Assembly (NCBI GenBank): GCA_027452045.1
Contig: DAIDHH010000037.1
Coordinates: 1-46,716 of the forward strand
Direction: 5' to 3'
DNA length: 46,716 nt
From: Gammaproteobacteria bacterium
GTDB taxonomy: Bacteria > Pseudomonadota > Gammaproteobacteria > Steroidobacterales > Steroidobacteraceae
Position 1 is the stretch's first letter, and the number at the start of each line of letters is the position of its first letter. Positions 16,166-24,908 of the stretch are shown in pieces. The notes under the pieces were generated by a model. It did not search any database. It was not told the origin of the DNA and was given only the letters and a program-made list of their open reading frames with translations. The position numbers were made by a program, and so were the translations under genes.

Positions 16166-16939
16166 ATGAAACTCGCAGTCGTCACCGGTGCGGCGCAAGG
16201 CCTGGGCTTGTGCACGAGCGCGCTGCTCGCGAAACGCGGCTTTCGGCTGCTGCTGCTCGACCGGCAGGATGCCGGGACGGCGCTCGCGCAGTTGCGGGCC
16301 GAGGGGGCGGCGGCGGAGGCTCTCTGTGGCGACATTGCCTCTGAGCCCTTCGCCGCGGAGGTGGCCGCGTGGGTGGATGCGCATGGAGGTGCCGCCGAGG
16401 TCCTCGTGAACAATGCCGGCATCAGCTTGATTCGCCCCGCGGAGGAGACCACCGGAGCCGAATGGCGGCGCGTGCTCGAGGTGAATCTGCTCGGGCCATT
16501 TCTCCTCTCGAAGGCGCTCGGCGTGCAGATGCTCGCTCGCCGCCGCGGCAGCATAGTCAATGTCGCCTCCGTCGCAGGACTTGCCGCCATCAGTCATCGC
16601 GCGGCCTACAACGCCTCGAAACATGGCCTGATCGGGCTCACCCGGACGCTCGCCGCGGAATGGGGCGCACGAGGAGTGCGGGTCAATGCGGTCTGCCCCG
16701 GGTGGATAAAAACGGAAATGGATGTCAAGGATCAGGGTAGCGGCGCGTACTCCGATGCCGACATCATCGATCGCGTCCCCATGGCGCGATTTGCGCGTCC
16801 GGAGGACGTGGCCGAGGCGATCGCCTTCCTCGCCGACGGTGAGCGCAGCGCGTTCGTGAACGGCGTGAGCCTGCCGGTGGACGGGGGCTGGGTGGCGGAT
16901 GCGAGCTGGGAGAGCCTGCGCCTGAAGACGCGCGGCTGA
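16166..16939 (+). CDS. SDR-family oxidoreductase
   Basis: 257 residues, a classical short-chain dehydrogenase/reductase. The cofactor motif TGAAQGLG is at 7-14, with NNAG at 82-85. The catalytic Ser135, Tyr148 and Lys152 (YNASK) are present, and the NAVCPGWIKTEM loop is intact. Asp32 at the end of the second strand suggests NAD rather than NADP. The C-terminal FVNGVSLPVDGGW is typical. The start ATG at 16166 follows CAGGAA. The frame is open upstream but not protein-like there. It is similar in type to 3-oxoacyl-ACP reductases and sugar or alcohol dehydrogenases; the substrate cannot be told. It is divergent from the lemA operon. Confidence 0.93.
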   Translation: MKLAVVTGAAQGLGLCTSALLAKRGFRLLLLDRQDAGTALAQLRAEGAAAEALCGDIASEPFAAEVAAWVDAHGGAAEVLVNNAGISLIRPAEETTGAEWRRVLEVNLLGPFLLSKALGVQMLARRRGSIVNVASVAGLAAISHRAAYNASKHGLIGLTRTLAAEWGARGVRVNAVCPGWIKTEMDVKDQGSGAYSDADIIDRVPMARFARPEDVAEAIAFLADGERSAFVNGVSLPVDGGWVADASWESLRLKTRG

Positions 16940-17164
16940 AAGTCATTGAGCGCCGCCCTGAGGCGGGCCGGAATATTGTTTTCCGGGCGTTCCGTGCCGG
17001 AGGGGTTTGCCTGCGGTAGGATGTCGGCCGAGCCGCACGCCCGGTCCTTGAGCATCGCTCTCGATCATGGAGCAAAAAAAAGAATCGGCGATCCGTGAGC
17101 CTCTCGTGGGCGAGTCCACGGCGCGGCGCGCGCTCCGGTGGCTCTTGAGCTAGATCGAACGCGC

Positions 17165-19210
17165 ATGCCCGTCACCCTCACCGCATCGATCATCGCCTTT
17201 GCGCGCCTTCACCACGATGCGGCCTATGCGCTCATCCTGATCGTCGCCCTTTCGGAGGCGCTGCCGGTGATCGGCGCCGTCGTACCGGGTGATGCCATCA
17301 TCCTCGGCATCAGCGCTCTCGTGCCCACGGGCGCGTTGCACCTGTGGCCCCTGATCGGCGCGGCGCTCCTCGGGGCGGTGCTCGGGGACGGGTTGTCCTT
17401 CTGGCTCGGCCGGCGGCATCGGGAGAGCCTCCTGTGCCGCTGGCCGCTCGAGCGCCATCCGGCGCTCATCGCGCGCGGCGAGGATTTCCTGCGCCGGCAC
17501 GGCAGCAAGAGCATTTTCATCGCCCGCTTCACGCCCGGCGTGAGGGCCATCATCCCCGTTCTCGCCGGTATGTTGCGGATGGGCATCGTGCGCTTCTACG
17601 CCACTGACATCCTTACGGCACTCGTGTGGGCGCCGGCGCACATTCTCGCGGGGGTCGCCATCGGCGCCTCCTTCGAGCTGCTCGGGGCGGTCGCCGGCCG
17701 GCTCGCGCTCATCGTCGCACTGCTGATCGCGGTGCTCGGGCTCATCGTGTGGGCGACCCGCTATGCGCTCGTGCACCTGCCCTCCCATGCCGCCGCGGCG
17801 CAGGAGCGGCTGTGGCGCTGGGCGCGGGAGCGCAATACCTGGCTCACGCGGCCGCTCCTGTCGATCCTGGATCCGGCGCGCCGGGAGCTCCCCGGGCTCA
17901 TCCTGCTCGGGGCGCTGCTGGTGGCGAGCCTGTGGCTGTTCCTCGGGGTGCTGCAGGATGTGGTCTCGGGCGATCCCCTGGTGCGGGCGGACGAGGCGGT
18001 CTTTCACTTTCTGCAATCGCTGAGAACCGACTGGATCGATCAGATCATGGTGGCCACGAGCGAGCTCAGCGACTCGACGGTGCTCGTCGCGACGACCTGC
18101 GCGGCGCTCCTCTGGTTCGTCTGGCGGCGCAACTCCCGGGCGGTGGCTCACACCCTGGCCGCCGTCATCGGCGCGAGCTTCTTCACTCTCGTCTTCAAGG
18201 TCGCGCTGCGCATTCCACGGCCCTATGTGATCAGCACCGGTTGGAATGCGTTCTCCTTTCCGAGCGGGCACACGGTGGAAAGCGCCGCGCTGTATGGGTT
18301 TCTAGCCATCGTCACGGTCTGGGAGGTCAGGGCGCACGCGAAAGTGCTCGTGACCACCGTGGCCGCGGTGTTGATCGGCGCGACGGCGTTCTCACGCGTG
18401 TATCTCGGTGCCCATTGGCTCTCGGATGTCCTCGCTGGGATCGCCTTCGGTCTTGCCTGGGCGGCGCTGCTCGCCATCGGATACCTGAGGCACAACCCGC
18501 CGCCGGCCGGAGCGGGAGGCCTCTGCGCGTTGGTCGCGGCGACGCTGCTCGTCTCGGGCTCGCTGCACATCGAGCACCGGTTCGGGACCGATATGGCTCT
18601 CTACGCGGTGAGCGAGGAGCAACAGGTCATGCCCTGGTCCTCCTGGTGGGACGAACGCTGGGCGCAGTTGCCGTCCCATCGTATCGATCTCGCCGGCAGG
18701 GTGGAGGCGCCGTTGACGTTTCAGTGGGCGGGAAGTCTCGCGGCGCTGCAGGGGGAGCTCGCCGGCAAGGGGTGGCGACGCCCGGTCCCCTGGAGCGTTC
18801 GCTCGGCGCTCGCGTGGCTGGATCCTCACGAGCCGATCTCGGCCCTGCCGGTGCTGCCGCATCTCGAGGATGGACACCGGGAGTCGCTCGTGATGGTGCA
18901 CCCGTTGAGCGGTGCGAGGGCGCCCGAGCGGTTGGTGCTGCGCCTGTGGCGCTCCGATGTCCGGGTGAGGGGGCCTGGACCGAAGTCCCGGTCGCTTTAC
19001 ATCGGGACGGTGGTCGAGGAGCGCGAGGTCCGCATTGCTCCCATCATCACGATCACCCACCGGGTGCCGGACTACGACGGACCCCGAGACACCCTCGGTG
19101 CCGCGCTCCGGGCGCGAAGGCTCGTCGAGCGCAAGCTCGGGACGCCGCAGCGAGGCTGGGACGGGGGGGTGTTGCTTGCTATGCTCGACGTCCCGCCGGA
19201 AGGAGCATAA
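17165..19210 (+). CDS. DedA - PAP2 phosphatase - LssY C-terminal fusion
   Basis: 681 residues with three modules. Residues about 1-200 are a DedA/SNARE-associated membrane domain (EALPVIGAVVPGDAIILG, then FIARFTPGVRAIIPVLAGM). About 255-455 is a PAP2 phosphatase with all three motifs: K345-x6-RP, PSGH at 366-369, and SR at 410 with H417 and D421. The rest (about 470-680) is an LssY-type extracytoplasmic domain. PAP2 enzymes dephosphorylate lipid phosphates such as undecaprenyl pyrophosphate. DedA proteins move lipid carriers across the membrane. The fusion suggests both steps in one protein. The start is ATG 17165; GTG 17138 is possible. It sits 4 bases before the next gene, so the two are likely one operon. 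Confidence 0.9.
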   Translation: MPVTLTASIIAFARLHHDAAYALILIVALSEALPVIGAVVPGDAIILGISALVPTGALHLWPLIGAALLGAVLGDGLSFWLGRRHRESLLCRWPLERHPALIARGEDFLRRHGSKSIFIARFTPGVRAIIPVLAGMLRMGIVRFYATDILTALVWAPAHILAGVAIGASFELLGAVAGRLALIVALLIAVLGLIVWATRYALVHLPSHAAAAQERLWRWARERNTWLTRPLLSILDPARRELPGLILLGALLVASLWLFLGVLQDVVSGDPLVRADEAVFHFLQSLRTDWIDQIMVATSELSDSTVLVATTCAALLWFVWRRNSRAVAHTLAAVIGASFFTLVFKVALRIPRPYVISTGWNAFSFPSGHTVESAALYGFLAIVTVWEVRAHAKVLVTTVAAVLIGATAFSRVYLGAHWLSDVLAGIAFGLAWAALLAIGYLRHNPPPAGAGGLCALVAATLLVSGSLHIEHRFGTDMALYAVSEEQQVMPWSSWWDERWAQLPSHRIDLAGRVEAPLTFQWAGSLAALQGELAGKGWRRPVPWSVRSALAWLDPHEPISALPVLPHLEDGHRESLVMVHPLSGARAPERLVLRLWRSDVRVRGPGPKSRSLYIGTVVEEREVRIAPIITITHRVPDYDGPRDTLGAALRARRLVERKLGTPQRGWDGGVLLAMLDVPPEGA

Positions 19211-19214
19211 GGCC

Positions 19215-20075
19215 ATGTCCGAGCAGCGTCCGAGTGCCGGTGACAAGCGCCGGCAGTTTCATGAGCTGCATCGCAGCGGCTGTTTCGTGATTCCCAATCC
19301 CTGGGATCCGGGCAGCGCCCGCTACCTGCAGACCCTTGGCTTCAAGGCGCTCGCGACCACGAGCTCCGGTTTCGCCTGGTCGCAAGGGCTGCCCGATTAC
19401 GGCATCACGCTCGAGGCCTCCCTCGCGCATCTTGCGGCCATGGCCGATGCGACCACGCTTCCGGTCAACGCCGACTTTCAGAATGGTTTCGCGCACGATG
19501 CGCGCGGCGTCGAGCAGAACGTGCGGCTCGCGGTGGATACGGGAGTCGCGGGACTTTCGATCGAGGACTCCACGGGGGATGAGGCGACGCCGCTCTACGA
19601 TCTCGAGCTCGCGGCGCAGAGGATTCGCGCGGCGCGTCGGGCGATCGATGCCAAAGGCGGCGACACGCTGCTCGTCGGGCGGGCGGAGTGCTTTCTCCTC
19701 GGCAGGACCGACATCGAGGAGACCGTGGCGCGGCTGCGCGCCTATGCGGATGCCGGGGCGGACTGCCTGTACGCGCCGGGTGTACGCCTGAGCGAGCACA
19801 TCAGGCGCATCGTCGAGAGCGTGGCGCCGAAGCCGGTCAACCTGCTGGTAGGCTCCTCCAACTCCATGACCGTCGCGGAAATTGCCGCACTCGGCGTGCG
19901 GCGCATCAGCGTGGGAGGCGCGCTGGCGCGCGCCGCGTGGAGCGGCTTCATGCGCGCGGCCTGCCAGCTGGCCGGGGAGGGGAGGTTCGACGGATTGGGC
20001 GGCAACGTGGCGGGAGATACCCTCAACGCGCTGATGCGCGGCGCCGCCGGCTTCCCGGTGGATCTCCGCGCCTGA
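19215..20075 (+). CDS. isocitrate lyase/PEP mutase family enzyme
   Basis: 286 residues of the ICL/PEPM TIM-barrel superfamily, which makes or breaks C-C or C-P bonds next to a carboxylate. Signatures are NPWDPGSARYL at the first strand, PVNADFQNGFAHD (metal-binding Asp), GLSIEDSTGD and LVGRAECFLLG. The KKCGH loop of true isocitrate and methylisocitrate lyases is absent. The protein therefore belongs to the broad group that includes oxaloacetate decarboxylase and carboxyPEP mutase relatives, and its reaction is unassigned. The ATG at 19215 follows GGAGCATAAGG and comes 4 bases after the preceding stop. A link to the lipid-phosphatase gene is not obvious. Confidence 0.88.
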   Translation: MSEQRPSAGDKRRQFHELHRSGCFVIPNPWDPGSARYLQTLGFKALATTSSGFAWSQGLPDYGITLEASLAHLAAMADATTLPVNADFQNGFAHDARGVEQNVRLAVDTGVAGLSIEDSTGDEATPLYDLELAAQRIRAARRAIDAKGGDTLLVGRAECFLLGRTDIEETVARLRAYADAGADCLYAPGVRLSEHIRRIVESVAPKPVNLLVGSSNSMTVAEIAALGVRRISVGGALARAAWSGFMRAACQLAGEGRFDGLGGNVAGDTLNALMRGAAGFPVDLRA

Positions 20076-20107
20076 GGGGGTGACCCTCGGGCGCGGAGTC
20101 CCGGGGT

Positions 20108-20443
20108 TCAGCTGTGCTTGGACTTGAAGATGCGGACCTGCTCGTTGAACTGAGCAGTGATCTGCTTCAGCTGATCCACCGCGGAGTTGTGCAGGCTCAC
20201 AACGGAGTCGGAGCTCAGCTGGTTCTGGCGCACCTCGAAGTCGAGGCATTTGAGATAGGTCTGAACGTCGTTGTTGTATTCCTTCACGGTCTGCATGGTC
20301 GTGACCATCACCGCCATGGTGGCGGTGGAGCCGTCGGGAATCTTGCTCGGCGCGGGCGGCCGATTGCAGCCGGCAAGGGCGGCCGGCGCGCACATCACAC
20401 AACCAATCGTCAGGGCGGCGAGGAACTGCTTCGATGATTTCAT
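20108..20443 (-). CDS. small lipoprotein, unknown function
   Basis: 111 residues. A signal peptide ends in an LAGC lipobox (MKSSKQFLAALTIGCVMCAP, then AALAGCNRPP), so it is probably lipid-anchored. The mature part is a predicted helical hairpin (VKEYNNDVQTYLKCLDFEVR, then HNSAVDQLKQITAQFNEQVR) with one further Cys. The start is taken as ATG 20443. A TTG/GTG-type start 21 bases up adds only polar residues. A -10-like TACACT lies 48 bases upstream. It is convergent with the preceding ICL/PEPM gene, about 30 bases apart. No family is recognised. Confidence 0.8.
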   Translation of the reverse strand: MKSSKQFLAALTIGCVMCAPAALAGCNRPPAPSKIPDGSTATMAVMVTTMQTVKEYNNDVQTYLKCLDFEVRQNQLSSDSVVSLHNSAVDQLKQITAQFNEQVRIFKSKHS

Positions 20444-20490
20444 TGGGGGAGGGTCTCGTTGCAAGCACGAACTGTGAACTCAATCCGAGA

Positions 20491-20496
20491 AGTGTA
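20491..20496 (-). promoter_or_regulatory. candidate -10 element for the small lipoprotein gene
   Basis: TACACT on the minus strand, 48 bases before the ATG at 20443, in a locally AT-richer region that also holds TTGACG further upstream (near 20550). A good -10 match, but no well-spaced -35 is evident. Confidence 0.3.
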
Positions 20497-20634
20497 GCGA
20501 GCCCTTCGCGCCATGCCGTGACGGCGCTCACGGAATTTTTTGAGCGCGCATATAACGTCAAATTCGCCTTCACATAAGCCAAAGCGATGTGACATAGGGC
20601 GGGGCGCCGCCCTCGCGCGCAGCACCTCGAGCGC

Positions 20635-22149
20635 TCAGAAGGAGAAGGCAAACACCGTGTTGTCCGCGGCGACGTACAGGCGGTGCGCGGTGGCGATCAG
20701 AGTCTGGAAATGCCTGAGACCCGGGAGCGGCGCGCTCACGAACAGGCGCTGTCCGGTGTCGCCTCGAAACCCGTACAACCGCTCATCGCCCTCGGCGCCG
20801 AGCATCCAGACAATCGGGTCGTGGCGGCCGTCGGTCGTGGTGACGATCGGGGCGCCGCGGCCACGCACCGCGCCGCACCATGCCGTGCTGATCCTCGCGC
20901 GCGCCCCCGCCCACACCCGCAGCACCGTGAGGTCCCCGGCGGAGCCTCCCGGACACGCGCTCCCCGGTCCCTGAAAGGCGATCATCGCGCCCGCGGCCAG
21001 GGGATATTCCGCGGGGGCGGTGCGGATCGGCGAGTCGGACACGTGCTCGATGAGGCGGGCACCGCCGATGCCGCCGAGCGCAACCCGATCGAGGAGGTAC
21101 GCGTTGCCGTCCTTGCCGAGCGCGAGCACGTAGCGTGAGCGATCAACATCAAACACAAGAGGCGCCACACCGCCGAGGTCCGCGTCCCGCTCATCGAGCG
21201 CCTTCCAGTCCCGCGGCGCGAAATAGTCCGTGGGTGTCCCCGAGAAATCGAGCGACGGGGGCAGGCGGATCACCGCCTCCCCGCCGCTCCAGCGCCGGGC
21301 GTGCATCGTGTTGCCCGTCGCGACGAACAGCGAGTGCCCATCCGAGCTCACGCCGCCCGGCGCCCAGATGCCGCCGGCGCGGGCGCCGGTACGCCAGCTC
21401 CTGAGCCTCGAGGGGTCCTTAAGCGGTGCGCCCACCACCCATCCGTGGTAGTGGCCGCAGTCCCCGTCCCGCCCGCCGTAGGGCACGTAAACGGTGTCGC
21501 CCAGGATGAGGAGCGCGCCGCGCTCGCCCTGAACCCGCGCCTTGAAGGTACGGCCTTGACGGGCGAGCGCCGCTCCGACATCGACCGGCCAGCCGGGGAG
21601 GGTGGCGCCGTTGGCGAGCGCGAGACCGAAGAGCTCATGGCGCGGCGCGCCCGAGGCTCCCGAGCGCACCAGCGCATCGAGATAGATGGCGTGGCGGCGC
21701 GGATCGATTGCGGGCGTGCCGGTGATTCCGATCGGGTCGATGTTGCCGCAGGGAAGCGTGTCGAGCGGCACCGGGCGCCCGAGCGTGCGCCGCCAGATCG
21801 TGCGGCCCGTGCGCGCATCGAGCGCGTACACCGTATCCTCCTCGGTCGCGATGAGCAGGACCGGCCGCCCGGGACCTGCCGACCAGTAGAGCGGCTGCGC
21901 GTAGATGTGCCCCGCGATGCTTGGATGAAAGCGGGTGTCCGGATGCAGGTCGCGTGCGCGGGCCCAGCTGAGCGAGGGCACCACGAAGTCGCCGCGTCGT
22001 GCGGAGTCGGCGTGATAGGTCAGAACCTGCCCGGATGGCGCCGCCCGGAGCGGTGCACCAGCAAGAGCCCCAAGCAGGCACAATGTCGCCAGAGCCCGGG
22101 GCGTGACCTGCGCCTTTGCGCGGGCCGGATCCGGTGTCGGTTGCCTCAT
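20635..22149 (-). CDS. exported PQQ-like beta-propeller protein
   Basis: 504 residues. A signal peptide (RALATLCLLGALAGAPLRAA) is followed by a beta-propeller with repeated blade motifs: VLLIATEEDTVYALDARTGR with IWRRTLG, then SLFVATGN, YVLALGKDGNAYLLDRV and LYVAADNTVFAFSF. This resembles PQQ-dependent dehydrogenase propellers and BamB-like repeats. No Asp-Cys-Cys disulfide or clear catalytic pattern was identified, so enzyme activity is unproven. The start is ATG 22149, with GAGGGA 7 bases upstream. It stands alone, divergent from the PAS-GGDEF-EAL gene, and acts in the periplasm. Confidence 0.85.
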   Translation of the reverse strand: MRQPTPDPARAKAQVTPRALATLCLLGALAGAPLRAAPSGQVLTYHADSARRGDFVVPSLSWARARDLHPDTRFHPSIAGHIYAQPLYWSAGPGRPVLLIATEEDTVYALDARTGRTIWRRTLGRPVPLDTLPCGNIDPIGITGTPAIDPRRHAIYLDALVRSGASGAPRHELFGLALANGATLPGWPVDVGAALARQGRTFKARVQGERGALLILGDTVYVPYGGRDGDCGHYHGWVVGAPLKDPSRLRSWRTGARAGGIWAPGGVSSDGHSLFVATGNTMHARRWSGGEAVIRLPPSLDFSGTPTDYFAPRDWKALDERDADLGGVAPLVFDVDRSRYVLALGKDGNAYLLDRVALGGIGGARLIEHVSDSPIRTAPAEYPLAAGAMIAFQGPGSACPGGSAGDLTVLRVWAGARARISTAWCGAVRGRGAPIVTTTDGRHDPIVWMLGAEGDERLYGFRGDTGQRLFVSAPLPGLRHFQTLIATAHRLYVAADNTVFAFSF

Positions 22150-22356
22150 GTCGCGTCCCTCGGCAGCGGCACGGCGTGCCCGGGTGCGCACGCGCGCCCA
22201 AGGTGGGTAGCTTAGCGCGATATCGGTGAAATGCGAGGCGGATCACGGCGGGTCTCGGTTTTCCACGGAGGGAATCCGACGGCGTTCTAGTCCGCCGCGA
22301 TCGGATCGGCGCAATACTGTCGCCATGCCACCCCCCGCACGTGATCCAGAGGATCA

Positions 22357-24828
22357 ATGGCCCAAAGGACAGTCCAAGGCCTGAAGGATCTGCTCAGGCT
22401 CCATCCGACGGTGAGAGGGGTGCTCGCCGTCTCGTGGCCGTTTCTCGGCATCATCGCGTTCATGGTGCTGCTGGCGACCTTCGCGGTCGATGCACTGTCT
22501 GCCGCTCGCGCCTTCGCGGGCGGTGAGAGCCTGTGGTCGAAGGGTGAGAAGGAAGCGGTCATGGCGTTGAACCGCTACGTGCGCAGCGGCTCCGAGTCCG
22601 AGTATCGGCAGTTTCGCCGCATGATCGCCATGCCGATGGGAGACCATTTCGCGCGCCTCGCGCTCGAGCGCTCCCGTCCCGATACGGCACTCATCACGCG
22701 CGAATTCGAAGCCGGCGGGCTCGACCGCCGCGACATCCCGGCAATCATACGGCTGTACCGCTGCGGCGGACGCTGGGGACCTGTCGCGCGGGCGATGCGC
22801 ATCTGGGCGCAGGCCGATGGGCCGCTGCTTCGGCTCTCGAACATCGGCCGGGAGATTCACGCCAGTGTGCGAGCCCAGGACTGGGTACGGGCCCAGATGC
22901 TGCTTCGACGGGCGTACCGGATCGATGCCGCGCTCACGCCGATGGAGATCGCCTTCACGGAGCAGATCGGCGCGGCGGCCCGTCTCGGGGAGGAAGCGTT
23001 TCTCCTGGCCATGATGCTCTCGACACTCGGCATGTCGATCGCCGGACTGTTGCGCACCGGCGCCTTGGTCTCGCGCAATCAGCGCACCGAGGCACTGATC
23101 CGCGAGCAGCGCGAGCGCGCGCAGGTGACGCTCGAGGCCATCCGCGATGCGGTCATCACGACGAGCGCCGACGGAACGGTGCGTTATGCGAATCCGGCGG
23201 CGGTGAGACTCCTCGGCGCGAACCGTCAGGCGCTGCGCGGGCGCCACATTTCCACCCTCTGCCGGCTCATCGATCAGCACTCGCGCGCCGATTTGCCCCA
23301 TCCGATTCTCGCGGCGCTCGAGAGCCGTCATGGCGTGCCGCTCGGGCGCAATGCGCTGCTCGTGCGCGAGGACGGCGTGGAGCTGTGCATCGATGGGTCG
23401 GCCGAGCCGATATTCACCTCCCGGGCGCTCCCGGTGGGCGCGGTGCTCGTGTTCCGGGATGTGGGTATCGAGCGCGCCGCGGCCATCCAGCTCTCCTACC
23501 AGGCCTCGCACGACTCGCTGACCGGTCTCATCAACCGCGGGGAGTTCGAGCGACTCGTCGAGGAAGTGCTCGACGGGCGCGGTGGCGAGCCGCCCGGCAA
23601 TGTCCTCTTGTTCCTCGACCTGGATCAATTCAAGGTCATCAATGACACCTGCGGTCATGCGGCAGGCGATGAGCTGCTGCGTCGGGTGGGCGCGCTGCTC
23701 GCCCAATCGTTGCGCGCGCACGATGTGCTCGCGCGCCTGGGCGGGGATGAGTTCGGCATCCTGCTGCGCGGGTGCCGGCTCGAGCACGCGCTCCCGGTGG
23801 CGGAGAAGCTGCGCCAGACGGTCGCTGATTTCCGCTTCGTCGGTGATCGGGGCTCCTTCTCGATCGGAGTGTGCATCGGAGTGGTGAACCTGGAGGAGGG
23901 ATTCCGGGAATATTCCGAGGTGTTTGGCGCGGCCGATCGCGCCTGCTATCTCGCCAAGGAGCACGGCCGCAACCGCGTGCAGGTTTACCAGACATCGGAC
24001 GAGGAGCTCGCCCAGCGCCACGGCATGATGCTCTGGGTGGGGCGCATCCGGGCGGCCATCGACGAGAATCGCTTCCGCCTCTATGCGCAGCGGATCGTGC
24101 CCACCGCCGAGGCGCAGCGCACGCGGCTACGCGCCGAGGTGCTCATCCGCATGGTCGATCACGGCGGGCGGATCATCCCACCGATGGCCTTCATGCCGGC
24201 GGCGGAACGCTACGATCTCGGCGCCGAGGTGGACCGCTGGGTGATCCGCAACGCGTTCGAGCGGCTCTCGGCGGCGGGCTGCGGGGCCTTCGAGACCTGC
24301 TCGATCAACCTCGGAGCGGCGAGCGTCTGCGACGAGCGGCTGTTTGACTTCATTGTCGCGGAGCAGAACCAGCGCGGCCTGCGGGCGAATCAGATCTGCT
24401 TCGAGATCACCGAGACCTCGGCCATCACGCAGTTCACCAAGGCGTGCCGGCTGATCGAGAGGCTGCGCGCCGAGGGGTTTCACTTCGCGCTCGATGATTT
24501 CGGCACCGGCGCCTCCTCGTTCGCCTACCTCAAGTCGCTCCCGGTCGATTACGTGAAGATCGACGGGGCGTTCGTGCGCGACATCCTATCCAACCGCATC
24601 AACTGCGCGATGGTCGAGGCGATCCATCACGTGGCGCACGTGATGGGTTGCCTGACGGTGGCGGAGTTCGTCGAGAATGCCGCGGTCCTCGAGCGGCTGC
24701 GAGAGATCGGGGTCGATTTCGCGCAGGGTTATGGCATCGGCATGCCCGAGCCGCTCGAGACCCTGTTCGCGCAGGCCGCGAGCACCCCGCCAAAGGGGGA
24801 TGCGCTGCAGCGGGCCGTCCCGGTCTGA
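22357..24828 (+). CDS. membrane PAS-GGDEF-EAL cyclic-di-GMP protein
   Basis: 823 residues. One membrane segment near residues 22-45 and another near 213-235 enclose a helical sensor region. Then come a PAS domain (about 255-370), a GGDEF domain (about 380-545) with intact GGDEF at 462-466 and DLDQFKVINDTCGHAAGD, and an EAL domain (about 565-805). The signature EAL is EVL at 594-596 with the Glu kept. The other catalytic pieces EITET, DDFGTG, VKID, AEFVE and QGYGIG are present. It may therefore make cyclic di-GMP and possibly also degrade it. The start at 22357 follows AGAGGATCA. It stands alone, divergent from the beta-propeller gene. Confidence 0.94.
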   Translation: MAQRTVQGLKDLLRLHPTVRGVLAVSWPFLGIIAFMVLLATFAVDALSAARAFAGGESLWSKGEKEAVMALNRYVRSGSESEYRQFRRMIAMPMGDHFARLALERSRPDTALITREFEAGGLDRRDIPAIIRLYRCGGRWGPVARAMRIWAQADGPLLRLSNIGREIHASVRAQDWVRAQMLLRRAYRIDAALTPMEIAFTEQIGAAARLGEEAFLLAMMLSTLGMSIAGLLRTGALVSRNQRTEALIREQRERAQVTLEAIRDAVITTSADGTVRYANPAAVRLLGANRQALRGRHISTLCRLIDQHSRADLPHPILAALESRHGVPLGRNALLVREDGVELCIDGSAEPIFTSRALPVGAVLVFRDVGIERAAAIQLSYQASHDSLTGLINRGEFERLVEEVLDGRGGEPPGNVLLFLDLDQFKVINDTCGHAAGDELLRRVGALLAQSLRAHDVLARLGGDEFGILLRGCRLEHALPVAEKLRQTVADFRFVGDRGSFSIGVCIGVVNLEEGFREYSEVFGAADRACYLAKEHGRNRVQVYQTSDEELAQRHGMMLWVGRIRAAIDENRFRLYAQRIVPTAEAQRTRLRAEVLIRMVDHGGRIIPPMAFMPAAERYDLGAEVDRWVIRNAFERLSAAGCGAFETCSINLGAASVCDERLFDFIVAEQNQRGLRANQICFEITETSAITQFTKACRLIERLRAEGFHFALDDFGTGASSFAYLKSLPVDYVKIDGAFVRDILSNRINCAMVEAIHHVAHVMGCLTVAEFVENAAVLERLREIGVDFAQGYGIGMPEPLETLFAQAASTPPKGDALQRAVPV

Positions 24829-24886
24829 TGCGGGAAGCCCCGCTCCTGGGTGTCATGCGCGAGCCTTCCGTGGTGGACGGGGTATT

Positions 24887-24901
24887 TGATACAAAGTATC
24901 A
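24887..24901. promoter_or_regulatory. palindrome at the zinc operon start, candidate Zur operator
   Basis: TGATAC-AAA-GTATCA is a perfect 6-3-6 inverted repeat in an AT-rich patch, ending 7 bases before the znuA GTG. The operon it precedes encodes zinc uptake and a Zur-type Fur protein, so it is the natural operator candidate. It differs from the classical TGTTATA-type Zur box and overlaps where a ribosome site should be, so either the start lies further in or control is at the transcript start. Confidence 0.55.
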
Positions 24902-24908
24902 TTAAGCG

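Noticed and set aside
20060-20107. Intrinsic terminator between the ICL/PEPM and lipoprotein genes
   Set aside because: Only a short GAGGG/CCCTC stem with no U-run on either strand.
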